In this document: positions 26,784-39,827 of the stretch, one piece after another
How positions within the stretch are numbered: position 1 is the first letter of the stretch
Layout: each line of letters starts with the position of its first letter
Source of the DNA: Cryptomeria japonica
Lineage: Eukaryota; Streptophyta; Pinopsida; Cupressales; Cupressaceae
NCBI RefSeq assembly: GCF_030272615.1
Contig: NC_081410.1
Location: 571,837,241 to 571,901,240 of the forward strand
Direction of reading: 5' to 3'
DNA: 64,000 nt
Notes under the pieces: model-generated
Told to the model about the DNA's origin: nothing
The model's database searches: none
What the model saw: only the letters and a program-made list of their open reading frames with translations
Translations under genes and position numbers: made by a program

Positions 26784-28750
26784 CAAGATACAACTCAGTG
26801 ATCACTATGAAAACATCAATTAAAACAGTAGTTATTCTGTTACAAGTGAATCTTGAAACCATTCCAAATACCTTATTCTGCCGATGAGATACATTCTCTG
26901 CTACACCGATTCACTCTTTTGCTTCTCTCATCTACTGCTTAACTGCCGACAAACCCTATCGGTACACCTCTCCTCTTCTTCTCCTCTACTAGATCTCCTT
27001 CTCACTGCTCTATACTTTGCTAGTGATATACTCTACCATTTCTTTATCTGCCTTCTCTACTACTCTATCGGTATGGACACTACCAGTTCTTCTCTTCTAC
27101 CGGTCGAACACTTCAACCAGGTTCACCCTCACACTCAGTCTCTTCTTAGATATGATTTTTACAGTTGACTGATTTTCTCTCACATGTAGAAGTAATACAC
27201 TTCACAGAAGCACAATCTTCTTCTATTCATCAGCCCTACTCTCTTATCCAATGGCAACCATCTCTATTTTTGGCTTGCATATTTATAAACTGGTTTTACT
27301 GCCAAAAACCAATTCAAACTTTGAGAAGTTAGGGTTTCCTCACTTACCTCGAGGCAAACCAAATCCAATCAAATCTTGCTTGATCTGATCACCCAGACAA
27401 CCAACTATACAACTCTGCCATTATCGCACCTTCTTGATCATGCCTTCCATCTTTGGCAATCTGCTTTTTCCTTTATCAACTGATTTATTGGTCAATGACC
27501 GAGATCGGTCTTAATGTTTCCTTCATCTACCTCGATCTCCTCTATCACTCTTAGTTGGCTCTAAGTTGTCCTCCAGACCTCGAGCCACAAACCTCTGCAA
27601 CAACTCTGCAACACGTCCCGTGATTTGTGGGATCTTCCATTAATGTCGATCAGCTTTGCAACTACCATGTCGATGTACATTCCTTCTTCATTTGAGTGCA
27701 GGTCTGCCAGCTTGAATCCATGTGGAATCCATGTCGACCAAATCTAGCTTGACTCTTCATGTCGGTCTAGATAGGATCACAGACCAAACACTCTACAAAT
27801 TTCTCTTCTCTACCGATTTACTAACTCTGTCAGTTAAACCCTCAAACCAGTCTGTCATCAACCTTGCACTCTACTTCTCTTCCGGTGGAATCAGTCAGCA
27901 CTCTTGCTAACATGCCTTATGTACATCTTCATCAGATGGGGAGTCTTCTTCATCTACACCTTGTCCATATTACCGATTGACTTACATACCGGTAAACACT
28001 CTTGATCTGTACCGACATCTCAACATGCCTTCTCAGTCGGTTCAGTGCATATTCCTGATTTCATGCACTTGATGCACACCTCTTCTTCCTTATCTCACAA
28101 AACTATGATACACATAATGCATAATAGGAGATAAGTTCCACTTACCGTTGGAGTGACATCTTGTCTTTTGCATCCTACAATGTACTCATTTGACTTCCCT
28201 ATTTGTACAACATATCTTCAAATATGTACATGTGATTTGGTGATGGCACTTCCACTATCAGTCATTGCTTCTCATGATGACTGCATCTTCATCCAGAGAG
28301 AGTCCTATTGTTCTACAACTTCACAACATACCTGTGATATGTTCATTCTTCTCCTACCATGTTGATGTAATTTAGGTAACATTCCGCCTCTTCATCACAA
28401 ACAACAACTCTAGCACCTTGGCCCTCCAGCTTGTACACCCGTCATGAGCTTTGCAGGATGACAACCACTCACTTGGTTGATGACTTCTCCATGTCAACAC
28501 ATCACTTACTAGTTGACATCATTTCTTCACTGGAAGTGATCACCTTCCCAACTCATCCACACAAGTCAGGCACTAACTTATGTACCGGTGACTCCCGGGG
28601 TCATCTTCCTTACCTTACCGATGTTTTGCAACACAAGGTGATATCCAAGATATCTCAACCTGTACTCCTCCTTGACAACGTTGCACATACATCTCTCATA
28701 CCAATAGTCATCCCATACCGGTTGACATCAATGACAACACAATGCCAACA

Positions 28751-28762
28751 ATCTCCCCCTTT
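28751..28762 (-). other. Polypurine tract of element C
   Basis: Read on the minus strand, cgaaagggggagat stands directly before the 3' LTR start TGTTGGCATTG. This is the classic arrangement of a copia-type purine tract and fixes the orientation of C. Confidence 0.8.
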
Positions 28763-30072
28763 CGCATTGATGTCAACTCATGTAGTATCCGACATACTAC
28801 ACAATCCTTCTCCCCCTTTTTCTAATCCAAGGTGATATCAATACATGTAGTATGTTGTATACTACATAATCCTTTTCCCCCTTTGACAACAATGGAAAAT
28901 GGCACTGTTAGGATATCATTCCTCCTTGTATTTGGTAGGCACTGACATAATTCTTTCTCCCCCTTTGTCTTTACGAGATGTCTCTCCTTATTTGATACCA
29001 ATTGTTGTATTTTGTTACATTTTCTCAAGTCACAACACTAGAGAGGGAGGACTTAACCATCAACTGACACCAATTGAGCATGCAAATTCTATACCATTTG
29101 TTAAAAGACTCAGTTGTAGAGGGATGTGCCAGTGAACACTACTCACGTGCCGAACAACCTGCATCTCTTCCTGTTTGATCCCAAAACTCTTTAGGAATCA
29201 AATGTGATTGTACTACCAGTACAACCACCAAACTGACAAGTAGGAATCAATTGATAGGTAGATACCCCTTACAATGAAATTCTCCAGGGTATTCCTACTG
29301 TAACTTCCAACATCTGCAGTTTTGGGCAGTAAGTGCACTTACTCTTCCAAGTTCAAGCATACCGACTTTGAATCATAGCCATTTGAACTCCCCCTGAGTC
29401 ATACATCTTAGGTTCTCAACTCTAGTGAGGCCTAATACCAGGGATCCAAACACCTCCATATACTGGTTTAGCTGTTCATATGTGATCATCTGATGATTCT
29501 CCAACTCCATTGTTTCTACCACAACCTATGACTTGATCTTGGATCTACACAATGATAGACAATGTTGTCGTTATCCAAAGAATCAAACCGGTTAGCCCAA
29601 AACATGCAAGCCTGCATGATCAACCATCAGGCAAACATATGTCATTCAGGTCTTCATCAACACCACCTGAGACATAACTCCACATTCCATGCTACCGGGG
29701 CTATTGCAATGATTTCCAACCTTATTGTCTTACATAACCTGTAAGTATTTGTTAGCATTCAAGCCGATAACATCCTATACATATTGGTTTCTTGTACTGA
29801 TCCACTATCACTACCAGAGAACCTTTCTATGACTCCTGACATTCTGTGTCACTCTGTATCTAATTCCAATTGTTATCTTGTCATACATGGATACAATAGT
29901 AGTGATTCAACTCTGATTTGTGGGTGTGTAGGCAAGTTAGCTTCTACACACACTTATCTTCTCATTTTCTTCCTTCATACCAGCAACAACATGTTCTCAC
30001 CTGTTTCCTTCATTACTGAGGGGGTGAGTGATAGGTTCAGTGTATTACTCCCCCTAAGACCCTACATCTCCT
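28763..30072. other. Interior of C downstream of gag, no pol
   Basis: About 1.3 kb between the gag stop and the purine tract. It has only short, mutually overlapping frames and none of the protease, integrase or reverse transcriptase motifs expected if pol had been present. It is probably 3' untranslated sequence or a badly decayed remnant. Confidence 0.55.
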
Positions 30073-33000
30073 TTAGACCTTAGGAGATATCACCAGTGCA
30101 TTGGATGCACAGTGCCAATCCATGGTCTTCTTCCTCCATACCTGCTTGGTCTCATCCTTCTTCCCATTTTCAGGCTTGGGAGCAAGTCTTTCCTTCTTCT
30201 GTTGATGGGTACTTCCATTTCTTTATCCTCCATCATAGCCAGCAGTAGTGCTATAGTAGCACACAATATCCATCCCAACTTCATGTTTGGGAAATCTCTT
30301 GACATACCTGTTTGACCATCTTCTTCTGGTCATGTTGTTGTGATTGGCAACCAAAACCGGTGGACCTCTTGCTCCTGTAGGGACATTTCTCCTTTGGTTC
30401 CATGCAAGTCTCTGACTTCCATATGCTCTGTATTCCCCTTTCTGCAGAACATAGTTATACCGGCCTCAATGTGACTACAAGTTCCTCTTTCCGCATTCAA
30501 ACTCTCTATGGCCAAATCCATTGCAGTTATAGCATACAACAATAGATGGATTCTTTCTAGCATAACTGGGAGAGGGGACATCCATGTATCTGCTCCTGGA
30601 TATATTTTTCTCATATGCATGATGTCCATGAGATCCTATATTATTCTTTCTAGTCCTCTTTATACATTCCTCTGCCCTATGGCCATAAGCATTACATGCA
30701 AAGCAGTAACCAGTAAAGGATGGCATATGACTTACAAATTGATTTTGCCATGCATGAGGAGATCTTACCAATTTAGCATCCCCATTTCTTCTTCTTTGAG
30801 AATGGATCCTTCATTGTCCATTCTATGCACCTCTTCCATTTGGTCTCTTCTTCTCCCACACTTGCTTTGCCCTGTGGGTGATAGCATTTCTTTGTCCTCT
30901 ACCAGTAGGAGGTCTTCTTTGTTGCTTCCTCATTTTCCTACTTCTGGTGAAGCTGTCTTCTCCCATCTCCCCTTTACCTTTGGGATTTGCATTGTTCCTT
31001 CTTCTTGCAACACCGGTCTCCATTTTTGTCTGCAAGTCCTCACTACCTGTGTTTAGATCAACCTTCTTCCGGGGAGCATTTCTCATTGTGAAGGTTTGGC
31101 CTTTGTTTTCTCCATTGGGGGAGACAAACAAAATATCATTGTGGGGGACATTATTGGTAGTGGAGCATTCACTAGCCCCACTTCCTAATCCTTCAGTGTC
31201 CTTGGCATGCTTCTGCTTCTTTAACATCTTGTCCAAGGCATCACTGCTGCCATCAAACCGGATTCTTACCTTGAGCTCATCTTGACACTTCTCAAGGTCA
31301 TTTAAGAGAGACTCCATTTCTCCAAGCAACTTCTGATATTCTTTATCTTTAACTTCTAGCCTAGATGCTAGATCTTCACACCAACACACCTTGGTGTTCT
31401 TTGCTTGAGACTTCAACTCTGAGATGCATTTCTTAGATTCCTCAAGGCATTTTTTCAGCCGGTTTTGCTCTACTATAGCAACATTCTCAAATAGTTTGTA
31501 TTCATTTCTCAGATTCTCCCTTTCACTTTCCTTGGAGTCCGAGATTGATTTCAAATCATCAGTCAATATTTTTGTCTCTTCTAGTTGAGTGGTTAATAAA
31601 CCAACCTTTTGGTTTGATACTGTTAGATATTTGGTTAGTCCAAAAGACACTGAGAGGGGGGGGGGGGTGAATCAGTGTCTAACCGGTAGATGAAAGTTTT
31701 AAACTTATTTGCAACTTTACAATCCAAATTTATATACCAGTAAGCAAATAATAATGCAGTAAAGAGAAACAAAAGAATAAGCATCAATGCACAAAAATAA
31801 CACAGATATTTTTGGCGAGAAAACCCGGTAATGGAAAACCCTCGGTAGGATTTTTCACCCACAATATTTACTCACTAGCCAATACAAATAAATATTACTC
31901 AGTACAATAGGGGCCTGCACATACAGGAAGGCCAACTGCCTAGAGCTCACTGCTCAACAACAAAAAGGAGTCTCACTGACTACACAATTGGATGGTTAAA
32001 TCCAATAACAATGTACTGCTCAAAATACCATCTGCAATGTTGGATTCAGTACTAGTTTAAGCTATGTCTGATACATCTGCCAAAACCTTGCTTCGCTCTG
32101 CTCTGCTTCTTATTCGCTCTTAAGATACATACATCAAAATGCATATATAATTATTCGCTCTCATATACCACTTACTTACATTACATACCATATCCTTACT
32201 TAAATTACAAATGACCTACAAGATCTCATACATATATGAATCTTTACAATACATCATGTCGGCTATACAAATATAATATTACATTACAATACGTTTCACA
32301 TAAACAATATTATTTCCAAGTCAGCTTGGACTGCCAGTATAATCTACTGCCGGTGGAACTGGATACCGGTGTGAATAACCCTTGTAGTGACTCCCAGTGT
32401 CAGTAGGTGAAGTTTGTTTCTGGTAGAACCTTTGATTACCAGTTGGTTGCCATTAATGACAACATCAACCATTCTCATCTGAGTGTATAATGCCGACAGA
32501 TACTTCAAGGCAGGTTCTCAACTGGGTGCAATCCTCATGAACTGATCTTTTGTAGATTTTAAAATTATTTCTAACATTTTGAAGCTCGTCTAGAGCACTT
32601 ACCAGTTCACACTCAAGTTCTAGTTCTGCATCATCATCATTTCCAAATGTATCTTTCCAGCTAGATCTATTTACCTTTGCTCCTTCTTCTTCTTCTTTTT
32701 TAGTGTCGCTATCAAACACATCATACTAGTGGGATCTATCTGCATTATCCCCTTTTTATGTGTGACTCTCAATGTCTGTCTCATGGGCCATGAAGAGATG
32801 AGTCTCCACATCACCAATGTTGTAGCAACAATATGAAATGCCTCTATCATCTTCACATGTATCTTTAGCATTGTTCTTCTCACTCTCGCAAGCTGATTCA
32901 GTGGTATAGGGTTCATTTCCATAGAGTTTATTTAGTCTATCCCTTAGACTTTTTGTTGATTTACACTTATCCACCTACAAGGAGACATCACTAGTGAGCC

Positions 33001-33240
33001 CACTAAATATGGCCTTCATGGTTTCTTCATTGCACAAGCATCTTATTTCTTCTTTAGATCCAGAGGGAGGACTTCCATTCCTAGGGAGACCATTGATAAC
33101 CGATATCTATACATCAAACCCTAGAGAGGATAGGAAGACTTCCATTCTTCAACTCCAAATGGCATAGTTTGATCTATTAAGCACTGGAGAAGGGATTGAC
33201 ACTAAAAAAAACATTATGTCCTTAATCCAGAACCTACTCA
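30073..33240 (-). pseudogene. gag of element C with two CCHC knuckles, split by solo LTR E
   Basis: Near the 5' LTR a copia-like gag start region reads NYAIWS then RMEVFLSSLGFDV and NEETMKAIFSGLTSDV. Coding continues (KSLRDRLNKLYG) to an acidic stretch before the solo LTR at 32498, and resumes at 31620. The two halves are in one frame if the LTR and one target-site copy are left out (883 bases). A coiled-coil region follows (about 31600-31230), then zinc knuckles CFACNAYGHRAEEC and CYNCNGFGHREFEC (between 30475 and 30771) and a basic C-terminus ending at TAA 30073-30075. At least three TAG, one TAA and one TGA codons interrupt it. Gag forms the particle and the knuckles bind RNA. Nothing after it encodes pol. 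Confidence 0.8.
31621..32498 (-). mobile_element. Solo LTR E in the gag of C
   Basis: It is bounded by perfect 5 bp target duplications gatac at 31616-31620 and 32499-32503. On the minus strand it starts TGTCGGCATTATAC and ends ATATCTAACA. It is 878 bp and has no internal region, so it arose by recombination between two LTRs. At 31645-31681 it carries a perfect 9 bp stem around a C-rich loop. Confidence 0.92.
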
Positions 33241-33273
33241 AGCTAGAGAAATCTCATATGACTGGGAACCTAT

Positions 33274-33287
33274 GCTCAGATACCAAT
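33274..33287 (-). other. Primer binding site of element C
   Basis: On the minus strand ATTGGTATCTGAGC follows the end of the 5' LTR. It differs from the usual initiator-Met PBS at one base. Confidence 0.85.
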
Positions 33288-35956
33288 TATTAGACACAAT
33301 GCACCACTGAGAGGGGGGTGAATAAGTGGTTCTCAAATTTTTCCCTTTAACTATGCCTATGAAAGTATACTGATTGAAAAATCTAGCTAAATGCAGACTT
33401 GTCGGTTAGTGAGAAGACCAACACAAATGCAATCACAAAAGGGGACATCACATAACACCAGTATATATGAGGAAAATCCAAGATGGGAAAAACCTCGGTG
33501 AGCAATGCTACTGGAGACTGCTGCTCCAATCCAGCCTCACAATGAAAAATTTGTTACAATGTTTAGGGCACGAAACCAAGGAGAATCAACTTCTGATTTA
33601 GGGCACCAACCCAAGGAGCACTAACCCCTAACTTGTTTATGGGCTACAACCGAAAGGAACTACAATACTTGATTTAGGGCACCAACCCAAGGAGATACAA
33701 CCCTTGCACTGAGATAGAACTCAGTGATCACTATGAAAACATCAATTACAAAAGTAGTTATTCTGTTACAAGTGAATCTTGCAACCATTCCAAATACCTT
33801 ACTCTACCAGTGAGATACCTTCTCTGCTACACCGACTCACTCTTCTGCTGCTCTCATCTACTGCTTAACTATCGTAAAACCCTACCAGTACACCTCTCAT
33901 CTTCTTTTTCTCTGCTAGATCTCATCCTCACTGCTTTGCACTTTACTAGTGCTATACTCTACCGGTTCTGTATCTGCCTTCTCTGCAACTTCCTTCTCTA
34001 TTGCTCTGTCGGTATGGACACTACCGGTTCTTCTCTTCTATCGGTTGAACACTTCAACCAGGTTCACCATCACACTCAGTCTCTTCTTAGATATTCTTTT
34101 TATACTTGATTGATTTTCTCTCACATGTAGAAGTAATACACTTCGCAGTAGCACAATCTTCTTCTATTCAACAACCCTACTCTCTTATCTAGTGGCAACC
34201 ATCTCTGTTTTTGGCTTGCATATTTATAGACTAGTTTTCCCACCAAAAACCAATTCAAACTTTGAGTAGTTAGGGTTTCCTCACTTACCTTGAGGAAAAA
34301 TAAATCCAATTAGTTCTTGCTCAATCTGATCACCCAGACAACCAATTGTACAACTCCGCCATCAACACACCTTCTTGATCACACCTTCCATCTTTGACAA
34401 TTTGCTTTTTTCCTTATCGGCTGATTTCTTGGTCAACCACCAAGATCGGTCTTGTTGTTTCCTTCATCCGCCTCAATCTCCTCAATCACTCTTAGCTAGC
34501 TCTAAGTTTTCCTCTAGACCTCGAGCTGCAAAGCTCTACAACATGTCACCTGATTTGTGGGATCTTCCATTAATGTTGACCAACTTTGCAACTACCCCAT
34601 TGGTGTACATTCCTTCTTCATCCGAATGCAGGTCCGCCACCTTGGCTCCATGTGGCATCCATGTCAACCAAGTAACAGCTTGACTCTTCATGTCGGTCCA
34701 GATAGGATCACCGACCAAACACTCTACCAGTTTCTCTTCTCTGCCGATTTACTAGCCCTGTTGGTTAAACCCTCATACTGGTCTGTCATCAACCTTGCAC
34801 TCTGCTTCTCTTCCGGTGGAATCAGTCAGCACTCTTGCTAACCTGCCTTATGTACATCTTCATCAGATGGGGAGTCTTCTTCATCTGCACCTTGTCCATA
34901 TTACGGGTTGACTTACATATTGGTAAACACTCTTGATCTATACCGGCATCTCAACATGCCTTCTCAGTTGATTCGGTGCATATCCCTGATTTCATGCACT
35001 TAATGCACATCTCTTCTTCCTTATATCACAAAACTATGATGCACATAATACATAATAGGAGATAAGTTCCACTTACTGGTGGAGTGACACCTTGTCTTCT
35101 GCATCTTGCAATGTACTCATGTGACTTCCCTGTTTGTGCAACATATCTTCAAACAGGCACATGTGATCCGGTGATGGTACTTGCACTGTCAGTCATTGCT
35201 TCTCATGATGACTACATCTTCATCCGAAGGGAGTCCTATTGTTCTACAACTTCATAGCATACCTGTGATCTATTAATTCTTCTCCTACTATGTTGATGTG
35301 ATTTAGGTAACGTTCTGCCTCTTCATCACAAACAACAACTCTAGCATCTTGGCCCTCCAACTTGTACACCAGTCATGAGCTTTGGAAGTTGACAAACACT
35401 CACTTGGTTGATCTGACTTCTCCATGTCAACACATCACTGATCAATTGACATCCTTTCCTTATCGGTACTAATCATCTTCCCAACTCATCCACATAATTC
35501 AGGCACTAACTTGTATACTGGTGACTCCCGGGGTCATCTTCCTTACCTTACCAGTGTTCTGCAACACAAGGTGATATCAAAGATATCTCAACCTGTACTC
35601 CTCCTTGACAATGTTGCATATAAATATCTCATACTGGTAGTCATACAACCCCTACTTAATTTAGGTAACATTCTGCCGCTTCATCACAAACAACAGCTCT
35701 ATCACCTTGGGCCTCCAGCTTGTACACCGGTCATGAGCTTTGCAGGCTAACAACCACTCAATTGGTTGATATGACTTCTCTATGTCAACACATCACCTAC
35801 CAGTTGACATCCTTTCCTTACCGTTACCGATCACCTTCCCAACTCATCCACACAAGTTAGGCACTAACTTGTGTACCTGTTACTCCCGAGGTCATTTTCC
35901 TTACCTTACCATTGTTCTGCAACACAAGGTGATATCAAAGATATCTCAACCTGTAC
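33288..35956 (-). repeat. 5' LTR of element C, outer end truncated
   Basis: It aligns with the other LTR from 33288 but has TATTAG for TGTTAG at the inner end. At its outer end it stops at ctgtac, where the 3' LTR continues for about 90 more bases to its terminal ccaaca. It also holds an extra tandem duplication (35301-35956). Confidence 0.85.
35301..35956. repeat. Tandem duplication of about 300 bp in the 5' LTR of C
   Basis: The segment from atttaggtaac (35301) to atctcaacctgtac (35598) is repeated with substitutions from 35659 to 35956. The other LTR has one copy only. Confidence 0.88.
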
Positions 35957-35973
35957 ATTGTCACCTCCTACAT
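35954..35973. repeat. Right copy of the 20 bp direct repeat flanking C
   Basis: tacattgtcacctcctacat, identical to 20825-20844. The first three bases could also belong to the LTR (ctgtac), so the certain duplicated part is at least 15 bases. Confidence 0.85.
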
Positions 35974-36330
35974 TGATTGAGCATGTACCTGATTGATTTG
36001 TGGCATCATCATCTTTCATGGACAAAAAAAATATTTGAGTAGTTCATGCACATACTATTTGGATTTGAATTCCTAAATCTTCCAATTTATGGGAGTGGAT
36101 TTTCGAATCTCTAGTGGATTTTTTTCTTCCTAAGGGGATAAATGTTGTTTGTAGGAAAAAAATTGTGTTCTGTCTTCAATCTTTCATCATTGGCACAAGA
36201 GATCCTTCTTTGTTGGGGAGATTCCTATCCTCTTTCTCTCTTATGGGGGGACATTCATTGTACTATTATGGCAGAAACAATTTTTTGGGGGTCAAGTTGA
36301 GTCCTTTCTTTCTTTCTCTAGTATAGTTAT

Positions 36331-37850
36331 TGTAGATTAGGAATTTGATTAACATCAAAGCAAATAGATATTAGCTAACCACAAATCCCAAATTGCAATG
36401 AAATAAATCCTAATTACAATCAATAGAAGAATTGAAAACAAGACATTCAAAATAAATGAAAATCCATCACCAATGTCTCTTCCAATTGACCTCTATTGTC
36501 CTTCTTTCTCCTTCAAATTATTTTGTTTGTGGATCTCACCTACAAGTGCAAAATGCAAGTATGAAAGCAAGCAAGATTGACAAGATGAAAATTGTAGCAT
36601 AAGGATACTAGAAGTGTGATTTTTATTGATCGAAGAAACTCATCCAATTTATAGACAAATTGGAGAGAGGACAAGATTAGCATGAAATTGATATTAGAGG
36701 CAATTGATTTAAAAAATGGCAAAATTGAGTTGAAGGAAGAAGGTTATGACACCTTCTATGTCATGAATTATGACATATTGCCAATGCAAAGGTTAGAGGA
36801 CTAAAAGCCTATGACATCTTGCTATGCCAATGGTATGACGCATGAGAAATTCATGCTTCCACCGAAGCACAAAAATAGGGAGAGACTAGAGAGAAATTGA
36901 TTAGGTGGAAATTGAATTTAGCAAATTAGAAAATGAGGTGGAAATTAGGAATTAGGAAAATTAGAAATGAGGTGGAAATTAGGAATTAGGAAAATTAGAA
37001 ATGATGAAATAGAAATTAGGTGAATTAATTAATAGGTTTTCATCCATTAATTAATTCATGAAAGAGACCTAGGACTAAATAAATAGATTTATTTAACCCA
37101 CAAAGAATAAGAAAAAGGATTAAATGAACAAATCATAAAACCCTAGAAATAAGAGGACAAGGAATTAGGTGAAGACAACAAGAAATTAATGTAGGTTCGA
37201 TCATGATTCTGACTGACAAAGGACCAATGTTGATAAATGATTAAAATTGGTTGACAAAAATCAATGACAAATTGACCAAGATTGACAAGGAGATCAAATT
37301 GAAAAGCGCCAATTGACATGATTAAAGAGGACAAGGATCGATGATGAATCAATCGCAAAATGACAAAATTGGCAAGGACAAGGATCGATGACGAATCGAT
37401 CACAAAAATGACGATATTTGACAAGGACAAGGATTGATGATGAATCGATCGCAAAATGATGATATTTGACAAGGACAAGGATCGATGACGAATCGATCGC
37501 AAAAATGACGAGATTGACAAGTTGATAAAGATCAATGACGAATTGATCGCAAAAATGACGATATTGATAAGTTGATAAAGATCAATGATGAATCGATCAC
37601 AAAATGACAAGATTGACAAGGACAAGGATCAATGACGAATCGATCGCAAAATGACAATATTTGACAAGGACAAGGATCGACCAAAATCATGACTGAAAAT
37701 TGCTATCGACAAGACCTAATTCAAAAGCGAGAAAAATGAGGAATGCAAAAGAAGGACTCGATGCTCACAAATGATAAAGACCTAAAATAAGGCAATGCGC
37801 AAATGTTAAAGTATGACTCCGCAAGCGTTGACCATTTTTAGATGTCTACA
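36331..37850 (-). mobile_element. Solo LTR F
   Basis: Perfect 5 bp target duplications gttat stand at 36326-36330 and 37851-37855. On the minus strand it begins TGTAGACATCTAAAA and ends CCTAATCTACA. It is 1520 bp with no coding. The start is similar to the LTR at 61445 (TGTAGACACCTAAAA), so the two are probably related gypsy-type families. Confidence 0.9.
37320..37700. repeat. Minisatellite in solo LTR F
   Basis: Six to seven copies of a roughly 55 bp unit that contains gacaaggatcgatgacgaat and then cgatcgcaaaatgac. The long minus-strand frame over it is a product of the repeat. Confidence 0.85.
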
Positions 37851-38052
37851 GTTATTGCATTTTCTCTCTTTTGGAGAGGAGTTTTCTCTGACTTGATTTT
37901 TCTCATTTTCTCTAGTTGTGAGAGTTGCATTGCTTTGCATTAATTTGTACATGAGTACTTGATCAAGCCTTCATTGTTGAGTCTCATTCATGCATGCATT
38001 TTGCATTCATCATTATCTCTTTAGCTTATCCCTAAGTTAATCTCAAGGGGAG

Positions 38053-38488
38053 TGTTAGGGTAATTAGGATAATTATCTAATTATTTATTAATTGGGTCCT
38101 TTAATTACTTTTTCACTTAAGCTAGACTTAGGTGCTTTTTAGCATTTATTTAATTAGTCTAGAATATTAAATTCACTTTAGTTCAAGTTGTAGTTGAGTT
38201 TAATTTAGCTCCTCATGCTTTTTCCTTAGCTCTCATAATTTTAAGATTAGGGAATCTCTTGCTCTCTATAAAAGAAAATTATTCATTCATCGTAACCATG
38301 CAATTTCATTATAGGTTAATCTAATTATCAAATTCATCTTTGGATCAATTCTCTCTCAAGGTTTCATAGCATCAATCATGGCTTCTTCTCTTTTGTGTGA
38401 TAGGCATTTTGCTTGTAGATTATTCTTGGCTCTTTTGGTTGTATCATCAACTTCTACATGATATCAAAGCTCAATATTTTCTCCTACA
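38053..38488 (+). repeat. 3' LTR of element A
   Basis: TGTTAGGGTAATTAGG start, tataaaag box at 38277-38284, end ttttctcctaca at 38488. It is preceded by the purine tract tctcaaggggag (38041-38052). Confidence 0.82.
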
Positions 38489-39761
38489 ATAGTAGTCTTG
38501 AGGTTTTTATTTTCTTATAATGTTTACACTTGACACGAATTAACACCAATAATGGGAAATCCATTGAGCATGGGAGTAGACTAGTAAGATAACCTTTGGG
38601 ATTGTAGAAGCTAACTCTTCAAGTCATGTTATTTTATTCTAATTTTGCGTCGAAAAGGGAGAGAATTAAATTCAAACATAAATCTATGCTAAAGTGATAT
38701 GCTAGAAGATAAGGTTTATCTATTTTGCAAAATATTTATTGCTCACATCATTATAATGTCTTACAGTAATAAACGAGCATGAATTAAATACCTCCAACTG
38801 ATACCATTTATGAATTGGAAATCAAGATGAATGAGAATCCAACTAAGAAAGGTGAATGACATAAGATGTCAATTTCTCTTCATTGTTGAATTGAGAACAA
38901 ATTACAAAAAGAAAGACTACACTACGGATCATTAACTAGTTTAAAATGTAGGACAAAAGAATTACTACTTTTCCATAATCCCCTGACATTTATCTAAAAT
39001 TCATAACCCAATTTGTGGATAAGATTAGGCTCTCCCTATTTCTTGTATTACAAAAAGTGGAGGGAGTAGTATAGTTCTGACTTTTTCCACTTTTTTTGGG
39101 AGGATAGGGAGGGAGTATAGTCAGTGGATTAGAGGTGACCTCCCCATCTCATCGCATCTAATCACACCACCTATAATTTTAGTTTCTTAGCTTTGACCTT
39201 GGATTAGTATTCAACCCCATGTTATTATTCAATCAATTGACATGGTTGTTTTTAATCAGCTATTTAAATACGCTTATAAGAAAATATCCACAAAAGAGAA
39301 TGGTATCATGGAAGCATCTTCAATAATTTTAAATTGTATTGATTTTTTAAACAGTTTATTTATGAGCATTTTAGTCTATCGACTTTTAATATATGAATGA
39401 TTCATATTTTCTATTTTTAATTCCTCCACAAATAAAAAATATTGATATTAAATTTGAAAAGATTTTTTGAATGGAATAATCTTGTATTGATATTAGATTT
39501 CTACAATCCATTATTCTATTATATTTTTGAATCTCTACATTAGATTGTGTGTTAGTTTTTGAATCTATATTTTGGATCACACTCCATGATCAATACATGT
39601 CTCTTATCTTTCTAGTATCTTGACGATGGATCACAAAGTGTAATTCAAAACGTTGATTCAAAAAATAACACAATCTAATCTAGAAATTCAAAAAGATAAA
39701 GGAATAATCTTCACTTAGATTTTCATCCACCCATTCTAAATTATATGTTACATTCTTAAAA
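38489..39761. other. Intergenic, AT-rich, with palindromic motif
   Basis: No gene is supported. Near 39563-39660 the motif ggatcac...gtg...attcaaaacgttga and an inverted partner (ttttggatcacactccatga) occur. A related motif is at 52040-52076. Confidence 0.5.
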
Positions 39762-39827
39762 TGGGCGTGTGCACAAAGATGGAGGTCAGAAAAGTGGACA
39801 CCACCCAAAAAAAACTTGGAAAAATAG

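Larger units (their letters stand above)
20844..28750 (-). repeat. 3' LTR of element C, interrupted by D
   Basis: It runs 20844-21228 and 26784-28750, about 2.35 kb without D, and aligns over most of its length with 33288-35600. Short open frames here, such as those near 26884-27168 and 27722-27910, are echoed at the matching place in the other LTR and are not genes. Confidence 0.82.
20844..35956 (-). mobile_element. Minus-strand gag-only copia-like element C
   Basis: Long LTRs (20844-28750, enlarged by element D, and 33288-35956) flank a 4.5 kb interior. On the minus strand the order is 5' LTR, initiator-Met PBS (33274-33287), gag (33240-30073), about 1.3 kb without recognisable pol, purine tract (28762-28751) and 3' LTR. 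The LTR reads TGTTGGCATTGTG at its start and ends in TTGTGTCTAACA. Gag has two CCHC knuckles. There is no protease, integrase or reverse transcriptase, so it would be moved in trans. Solo LTR E splits gag, and element D splits the 3' LTR. The outer end of the 5' LTR is truncated, and a 20 bp direct repeat flanks the whole. Confidence 0.82.

Noticed and set aside
26884-36000. Many 60-180 codon frames repeated in both LTRs of element C
   Set aside because: They are echoed because the LTRs are copies; none is conserved as protein.
37143-37625. 160-codon minus-strand frame
   Set aside because: It is the translation of a 55 bp minisatellite in solo LTR F.
39040-39120. Possible miniature element with ctccct ends
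   Set aside because: Two ctccct/agggag stretches occur but no consistent inverted repeat pair or target duplication was found.
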